Shown: in pieces, positions 13,101 to 22,100 of the stretch | Position numbering within the stretch: position 1 is the first letter of the stretch | How the letters are laid out: every line of letters begins with the position of its first letter | Origin: Eublepharis macularius | Lineage: Eukaryota > Chordata > Lepidosauria > Squamata > Eublepharidae | Direction of reading: 5' to 3' | DNA: 64,000 nt | Assembly (NCBI RefSeq): GCF_028583425.1 | Contig: NC_072791.1 | Span: 32,433,368-32,497,367, forward strand | Notes under the pieces: model-generated | Database searches by the model: none | Seen by the model: the letters and a program-made list of their open reading frames with translations, nothing else | What the model was told of the DNA's origin: nothing | Program-made: the position numbers and the translations under genes

Positions 13101-16100
13101 GACCACTGACTAACTTTCTTGTTAACTGCCTTGATTTGAAATCTGGGTGTTTGTTTTTTTTTAAATTACAGTGGTTCAACTTGAACTCTCTTTTGACGGG
13201 TCCAGAACTAATATCGGATACTTACCTTGCACTTTTCCTGGCTCAGTTACAACAGGAAGGTAAGGCTCACATTCATACCGTGGATGCTATTACTTGACAG
13301 CCGTGTAGAATTCAAAAGTCAGCTGTTGTTCATATATGAAACCCGGCTTCCTCAATTTTACAAACAATGCTATGAAATCACCAAGTTTTGTAAACTGAAA
13401 GGAAACAGAATTACACGGTACTGGTGAATGGCACTTAAATTATGATTCTCCCTCCGCTTCTTCACTGTTATCACCGACCCAATCACCCCCTTTACTTCGT
13501 GCCATTATTATTGATAGTGTCTTAAAACATGCGTTTATTTTTCCTCAGGTTATTCTATATTTGTTGTAAAGGGCGATTTACCGGATTGTGAGGCTGATCA
13601 GTTACTGCAAATGATTCGGGTACAGCAGATGCAGCGGCCAAAATTGATTGGGGAAGACACGCTGCAAGCAAGAGATCAGAGGTAAGGTAAATAAAAACTT
13701 GCATTTTAATAAGTGTTGCATGTTGACTGTGAGTATTTAAATCCTGGATGTAAGCATGGGTGTACTGTAGAAGGCAATGGCTAACCTTTGCAGAAGGTAG
13801 TAGGAGGTAACTTGAAATGTATCTCTTCTGTTTGGCTGCACTGCTGCAGTGTAAAAGCTAGAGAGAGATAGTACTCAGATTGGCTTAACTTATCTCACTG
13901 CATCCCCCAGTATCTGTTGCATATTGCCGCTGTCAGGTTCCGCCATGGGCGCTACTATGCTGGGCGCCGGCACGCCTGACCTTGAATCTGGGAAGCTGTC
14001 TGGGACAGTGTAGGTTCTTGCTCTGTGGAAGGAGCGGGGTATACATCACCCTTGCTCTCTCTGTCCCCTCGCAAGCCTGCTCAACCTGACAGAGTCCAGG
14101 CTGCCTCCCCTTTCCCCTTGCCTTCCAAAGCCTCTACCCTCCTCGCCTCCTCTGGGCTTGCTCTTCCTCCTGTTCTTCATCTCTCTCACTCCTACTTCTT
14201 CCAGCATCTCACTCTTCCAAACTCCACCACGCTCCTACACAACCCACCACGAGCTCTCTCCTGAGCCTGCCTTTATAGGGCTTCTCCCAACTTCCCCCTC
14301 CCTTCCTCCCAGGCTCTGCCCTATCCCTGATGCTCTCCAGCGGAGTATGCCTTCAGGTGTTTCCTTTCTCATCCCAGTCTCTCCCTGCTCTCCTTTCTTG
14401 CAGGGTGGGGCTAGCTGTAACCCAGCTGGTGATACTCTCAGGTGTTCCTCCTCCCCTCATTCCCTGCTTTCGTATCCTTTCCTGCAGGATGGGGCTGGCA
14501 GGGCCTTTCCAGGTGATGTGACTTGGCCACTTCTGCCTTTGCTCATGAGGGGCTGCCCTGGGTTCTGGCTAGTCCCCCAGGGTGGAGGTTGCTGCTGGTT
14601 CCCCCTAGGGCTTGGGCCGGGGCTGATTGCCCATCTATCCTAGTCTCAGCCCCCCAGGTAGGCCTGCATGCTTCTTGCCCTTTGGGGCTCGGCTGGGCTT
14701 GGGCTGTGTACTCCTGGCAGGCCTCCCTGGCTGGCTCCTTTCCCCCCTCACTCTCTGCTGGCTGGAGCGGAGTCGTCTCCCCTGGGCTCTCTGTGCCTGC
14801 AGCCAGGGTGCAGTTGGTCTTCAGGTAAGGGATCTGTGGCAAGTCCGGGGCACTTGGGGTGCTCGTCCCCGGACAGCCGTATGAGATACTCAAGAACATA
14901 GTTGCCGGTAAGAAGGTTTGTATGACAGCAACAGTAAATCTTACTTGGGGAAGTAGTTCCGACACAATCAAGGATAAACTCTTTTTCAACGTGGTTATGA
15001 CTAACCCATGCTATATTATTGTTACAGATAACCAAGTGAATATAGCTGCAACAAGGATTTCAAGTTAAGGGGATTGTGCCAAACAATCTGTCCACAATCC
15101 CTGGCTATTCAGACATCACACCTTCACTGAAAAGTATCTTTAGATTATAAAAAGAGCCCTGCTGTATCAAGCCAGTGGTCTATCTAGTCCAGCATCCTGG
15201 TTCACACAGTGGCCAACCAGTTGTCCTGGAGGACCTCCAAACAAAATACAGAGGCTAAAGTTTTCCCCTGCTGTTGCCTCCAAGCATTCAGTTTCAGAGC
15301 TAGGAGTCATTGGTAGACTTACCCTCCAAGATTATATTTAGTCTTCTTTTAAACCTTCTTACTAAGGTCTGCAAAAGTTTCTACCAACTGAATTATGCCA
15401 GAACAGCATTCGAATCTCCTCCTGCCTATGCAATATGTTTCTAAAACAGTGACACTATATCCATATCTGGCAATTTAAATTCTATCAATTAGGTTTTATA
15501 AGGTAATTTGTATACTCAATGTGATGGGTACCATGTAGCTAAATTAACCAAGGCACAGGATAGCTTGGTGGATTTGGGGTAGCAGTGCCTAATGTTGAGG
15601 AAGGAAATTTCTCAGTTTTCCAAAACATTTTGAGATGAAAGCAAACCCTTTTTTCTACCTGCCTCCATTGTCATATTTTTGGGTGGAGCCGGAAAAGTAA
15701 CTTGCTTGCTATGGAAGTTTGCTTGCTTTGGAAGTGTGTTCTTGTTAAAAGTGGCATTAGATTTCGAATTTTGTGGCTGTGTGCATGTTGTGAATTCTCC
15801 AGCAGTGAGGGAAGGGTATCCGTACTTGGATTTCTCTTCCAATGCGCTCCACTAGACTTCGGCTAATAAGGTTGCGCTCTCTCACGCACGCACGCTAGGA
15901 TGGGAAGGAGTCTGTAGAACAATATAATCTTCAAAAGGTGACAGCTGAATCCTGTCTTTAATTAAAAGCAGGAATGAGATCTCATAGCTCAGTGCAAAGA
16001 GGGATGTCTCCTGTAAATCTTGTGGTCAGTGAGCAAAGCCAGCCTTCTGTGAGCAATTCCGACTTCTGCAAGGACTAAATTTTAATGTTTTCTCTTCTAA

Positions 16101-19100
16101 TAGTGTTGCAAAAGTGTTTTAAAAGTGGAATTTAAATTAACAGAAAGAGATTGTGCAAAAGGGGTTTCTGTGAATTTGAAAATTTGGCAAAGCTTTATCT
16201 TTAAATTGACACAAGAAAATATCTTCTTTTCTCTTTTTTGTCATCTGTCCAGGGTACAAAAAGCAGACCTCGAACAAACCTTAGATGTTAGCCAGCCATT
16301 TGATGGTCCAGGCGTGTTAGATGAAGATGAAGAGAATTTCCAAAAAGCTCTTGCTCTCAGCAGGCAGGAAATTGATATGGAGGATGAAGAAGCTGATCTC
16401 CGTAGAGCCATTCAACTGAGTATGCAGGGTAAACAGCTGCTTTTAAATTTTATATCATTTTAGTCCTCTTGTTTATGCCTTTCATTATTCAGAGCTTTGT
16501 ATGGGATAGACATGCAAATACCCGTCAAGCCTAAGTAGACTTACCCTCATCTAAGTCATTGGATTTCAGTGGGTAACTCTGAGTAGGATTGAGAGTAACT
16601 CTGCATAGGATTGCATTGTTAGTCACTTCACTTTTGTAGGGATTGACTTTTAATCTGGTTAACTAAATATTTATTAGAATTTTTAGAACCCGCAATTTAA
16701 TTTTCTACTTCCTCTCTCTTGGAGGAACTTCCCCTGTAGCCACACTTCTTTCTGGGGTGGGCTCAGGGCCATGTTTCAGCGGCAGAAAATCTATCTGCTT
16801 TGTGTGCAGAAGGTCCTGGTCTAGCATGGCCAGCTAAAAGGATCAGGTAGGTAGATGATGGGACAACCTCTGACTGAGACCCTGGAAAGCCACTGCCAGT
16901 CAGAATAGACAACACTGACCGTAATGTACCAAGTGAGACCTGTGAATTAAGGCAGCTTCATGTATGCATTTGAGATAACTGAAAATAACCCCATATTGAA
17001 GGAGTGTCCTTGCAATCCGGTGCAAAGGGGTGTAGTAATGTGACATGTAACTTTGTGCCAGTGTATGAGCATGTCTCTGCAATACCTTTTCCATGTTTCC
17101 AATTGGGCACTGCAGCACATGGTCATGGAGTTGTCTGTGGACTGAACATATGCCTCTTCCTGTACTCCTGTGCTTGAGAATGAGAAACCAGCCATTCAAG
17201 CTGGATGTTCCATGTTGGATCTGCATTCTTCATAAGACTGCCAGGGGAACAGCATGGCCTGAAGCACTATGTATGTGTGCTGTGGGTGTTTTGTTCATTT
17301 TTATACCACTTTTCAGCCAAAGATCAGTTCCCAAAGTGACTCATAGGAATCAACAGCTCATACAAACATCCAAGTTCAGTATAAAATATTCCTCAGGGAT
17401 AGGGTGCTTGGCTAGAGTCAGGTCTGAGCCCTCCCTTGGATGTCCCTATCAACTTCAGTCGGAAGCTGGAGATTCAGTTGACCCGAATCCAGGCATGATG
17501 GAGGGTGATTCTTGCTTTCCCTCAGGGGGATGCATGGGAACATCAGTTTTAGCCTTCGAAATAAGAGCCATGAGTGAGAGTGAGCGTTTTGTTGAAGGGG
17601 AACTCTGAGCAGCCTTATTAACCCAACCTCCCTCCAGTTCAGTCATTTAGAACTTGATCACATCTGATCAAGAATATTTTTGTTATCCTTATTTGAACTC
17701 AGTCTGTCACAGTAATGGTGTGTGTACATGTGTTTTAATTTTAGGTGGTCATCGGACTGGCTTCTCAGATGCTTGCACCCTTAATGCTCCACGCTCAGCC
17801 ACGACAAATCAGTCAGAATCCCTTACATCAGAAGAGCTGCGAAGAAGAAGACAGGCCTATTTTGAAAAGTAATAATGTGTATATGTTGGGATTTGTGCCT
17901 ATTATATTGTGTCTAGCAGTGCAGCCCTAAACAGAATTTCACTTTTCTAATCCCTTTCACTTTAATGGACTCAGAAAAGTGTAACTCTGCTGAGGGTTGC
18001 ACTGTGGGTCGTCTTTTGCAGACCACAGTTTTTATAAGCAGTGAGCTGGTTCCCAAAACCATGTCCTAACTTCCCGTAAAGGAAACTTCATGTAAGGGAA
18101 GGGGCATTTGGGAATGGTTTGTGATATGGCATGCAGAGGTGGGGAGATTGTGGCGGAAAAGGGGAAATGGTGAACCCCCCCCCCCCCCGAATTCATTTAA
18201 GAATTTGCATAAGGAAGGGACTGCATCAGACTGATGGTTCATGTGCCTTCATAGCACATATGTTGGATAAGTATTGTTGCAGAGTAGAAAATTTGCACAG
18301 CAGATAAAGAATCACAGACACGTGTGTTCAGCTTCTAAAATAAATGTTTACTACATACAGGGGGAAAATAATAAAGGATACATTGGAGGTAAAATAAAGA
18401 AGAGCTAACTTAGTTCTAACTCTTTCATGACTGAAGAGAATGACACTTGTAAAAATCACAACCACATAGGAGGAATGAAGAACCTTTTTGATCTATTTTT
18501 GTTCTTGCTGCTCAGTGAAAGTAGTATCACTGTGAGTTAAATTGTTACAAGTATGCCAAGATGTATTAAAGACGTTAAATCGCTTTTTATGGAAATATTT
18601 AGTAATGGGATGTATTCAAAGACTCCATTCCACTGCTGGCATTGCTTTTCTTGAGTAGAAGAGGCTCCTTCTACTAGAGAAGAGCGCTACCATCAGTGGA
18701 TAGAGTATATCTGTTAGTTTCCTATTGAGGTTAAAGAACACCACATGGAGCCTTCTGCTGAAGGCCCATACAAACATGCACATACATCTTTATTTTTAGC
18801 CTTCAGAACGAATTACCTAAGGTTTCCCTTGATTGTTCTGTCTGAGTTCAGAGAAAATACATGGAGATTTCTGAAGAGCAGTGTGATAAAAAGGGAAATG
18901 GCCATGAAGAAAGCAGTGATGGGTAGTAGATGTAATAAGGATCTTGGGAGTACAGTTGATCACAAGCTGAACACTTGGCAAAGTGATACCGCTGCAAATG
19001 CAGTTGTAGTCTGCATTAATAAAACTATCCAAGTGATGAGAAGGAATTACCATTCCCGAGGATCCTCCAACTGCAAGTGCAGTTGCTTGGCTACCTCGGT

Positions 19101-22100
19101 CTGTACAGTATGAGACTCTTAATCTCAGGGTTTGAGCCCCATATTGGGCATGTATGGGTTTTGGGGAGAAGGGGATAATGGCTGTGGCTCACACATCTAT
19201 GTTAGATGTGGAGGGTTCCAGGTTCAGTTTTTAGCATCTCCAGTTAAAAGAATCAGGTAGTAGGTAATGTGAAAGACCTCTGCTTGAGACCCAGGAGACT
19301 CTACTGTTAGAGTAGAATTACTGGCCTTGATCAACAAAATGGTCTGACTCAGTATAAGGCAGGTTCATGTGCTCACTCCATTGTGTGCTAAGTCAAGCCT
19401 TTGACTACAGTGTCAAGGTCTAGTCATTGTGCTTTGAAAACAATGTAAACCAATTGGAACAAGTTGAGAGGAGAGCGACAAAGATCTTTTCTGCCAGGAA
19501 AGGCTGCAGCAGGCTAACTAGTCGAAGCTGGCAAAAGGCACTCCTGACCACAGCTGCCACCTGCATATCCAGTAGCAGGTCAGGTCCAAGAGCACCTCCA
19601 GAACAGCTGACATCTTAAGTCCTAGATCAGACCTTTCGCTCACCAGTAGTACCTGCATAATGATTTAGCCTCATTTTATAAATCTTTCTAAAGCTGATAT
19701 ATGATCCAATTTTAAAACACTGGGTTTCTTTTTTTAAAAAATCTAATGTTGAGTGGTTGATTCTTTCAGACAGCAGCATTTGCATCAGCAATGCCAGAAT
19801 CCAGAATTTCATGATGTACCAACTACGAGTTCAAATGCACTGGGGACTGATCCAGGTATTACTTTTCTCAGCCATGCCACAATACATATTCTTTTTGCCC
19901 TGATTTTTCTATAAGATTAGTTCTCCGTTTATGCTAGAGACTCAAGGGGATGTCTTTTTAATGAAAGGCTGTTTGGATGGCTTTATTTCTTTCTAATTTG
20001 GGTTGATAGGGCTCTCTGCTTCATGAAGCATTGAAATAATGATATGATACGACCTGTGGGCCATCCACTAATTGTCCTAGCTCTTGCGTGAATCGAGAAA
20101 CAGTCTTGATAATTGGTTTCAATTACTTGTGTGGTTGCAAACACATGTGATGGGTGAAGGGGTCTCTTCTACTGCATCAGCAGCTCCTGACAGTAGACTG
20201 TTTGTCCAGGTATGCCACTGCATTGAGCTTAGTAGCAGAAAGGGAAGGTTCTGCAGTAATAGCAACCAGTGAAGAGTCTGTTTAATTGGCCTTGGGACAG
20301 TTCCCACATGTATGGTATTGCTGCTTCTCCTTTGTAATCTGTCAGACTCCCCCACATACAGTCAGAGACTGGGGCTGTGGGACCCTTTCTGAACACCCTG
20401 CCATGGAAAAGCCTCAATAGATGGGAAGGAAGGCGATTTCCACAGATGCTCTTCCCTCTCTCCCATACCACCTGCCCATTCCATAAATCAGGTGAGCAGT
20501 CTGGCCCTTCTTCCTTGGCTTGTCCCTGGTCTGCTTAATAAAGGGGTCTCTGGAGGCAGAACATCCCTCGGCTCTGCCAGTCTTCCCTGTTTTGGAGCTG
20601 GATCTAGGAAAGTGGCTGGGTTCCCTATCAGTGGGGCCTCTGCCCCTTCTGCTGCACACTGCCCATTCTCTACATAAGAACATAAGAACATAAGCAAAGC
20701 CATGTTGGATCAGGCCAGTGGCCCATCCAGTCCAACATTCTGTCACACACAGTGGCTAGAAATCCAGTGCCATCTAAAGGACTGTCAGTGAGGCCAGGAC
20801 ACCAGAAGCCCTCCCACTGCCTTCCTTCCAGCACCAAGACAACAGAGCACCACCTCCCCACAAAGAGAGTACCATCTATCTCCTGTGGCTAATAGCCACT
20901 GATGGACCTCTGCTCCATATATTTGTCCAGTCCCCTCTTGAAGCTGGCAATGCTTGTAGCTGCCACCACCTCCTGTGGCAACGAATTCCATGTGTTTATC
21001 ACCCTTTGTGTAAAGTAGTATTTTCTTCTATCTGTTCTAACCCGACTGCTCAATAATTTCATTGAGTGCCCACGAGTTCTTGTATTGTGAGAAAGGGAGA
21101 AAAACACATCTTTCTCTACCTTCTCTAACCCGTGCATTATCTTGTAAACCTCTATCATGTCTCCCCTCAGTCGTCTTTTCTCCAGGCTAAAGAGCCCCAA
21201 GCGCCTCAATCTTTCCTCATAGGGAAAGTGTTCCAACCCTTTAATCATTTTAGTTGCCCTTCTCTAAGGCCTATCTGGCCACACCCTGCTTCCTTCCAGC
21301 CCTCTTGCTGTTGAATCCCATGTCCTAAGGCCCACCCCACCTGAGGGCAGCCTGGCTGATCCTGCTGTAGCTGGGTAGGGGCTGCCTCTGTCTGTAAGCG
21401 GAGCTTTGCCACTCCTGGGGCCAGTTATACTGGATCTATTGCTACAACCAGAAAAACAAGGCAGCTGCAAAAAATGCTTACTACAGTCTCACTCTATCCT
21501 GAAAATGGCTTCTTATCTCAACACAGCCTACCTGGATTGTAATGCTTTATACAGTGGTCTCCCATCTAAGTTAACTAGGAGGCTCCAATTGGTGCAAAAT
21601 GCTGCGGCTCAACTGTTAGCAGGAGCTAGCAGGAACTTGAACATCACTCCCGTCCTACAGTCACTCCATTGGCTACCTATCAGTTACCGTGCTCAGTTCA
21701 AGGTATTGGTTATTACATACAAAGCTCTTCACGGCCTTGGTCCAGCATACCTACGGGCCTGCCTCCCTCTCTATATCCCTCCACGGCAGCTTTGCTCATC
21801 TGAACAGGGTCTCTTGCAGGTGCCAGCCTGTACATGGGCGAAATCAACAGCAGCCCATACACAGGCTTTCTCTGTGGTGGCCCCTACCCTATGCCTGCCT
21901 GAGGAAGTCAGGAGAGCCCCACGCTCCTGGCTTTCCGCAAACGATGCAAAATCGAATTATTCAAAAAGGCTTTTTTCTCAGGTAGGAGGGTGGTATTGTA
22001 GGAAAGGAGTCTCAGATGTTTTGCTAATGAGTTAGGAACCATAGACTTCACCATTATGTTGCTTTACATATTATCTGTTGCTTTAAATATGTATTCCTAT

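Larger units (their letters stand above)
17869..19769. other. ATXN3: ATXN3 intron 9
   Basis: Holds a MITE trace (17915-18005), a poly-C run (18176-18188), CR1 and L2 pieces and a SINE. 18190-18840 is unassigned. Confidence 0.5.

Noticed and set aside
14158-14643. 161-codon open frame
   Set aside because: It lies within the GC-rich probable LTR, is Pro/Ser/Leu-rich in every frame, and has no splice or homology support.
14859-15068. 69-codon frame just right of the LTR
   Set aside because: Overlaps the LTR edge, shows no recognisable domain, and has no supporting splice sites.
21406-22035. 209-codon frame as a new protein gene
   Set aside because: Matches the C-terminal part of L2-clade LINE reverse transcriptase and recurs at 45125 and 59479.
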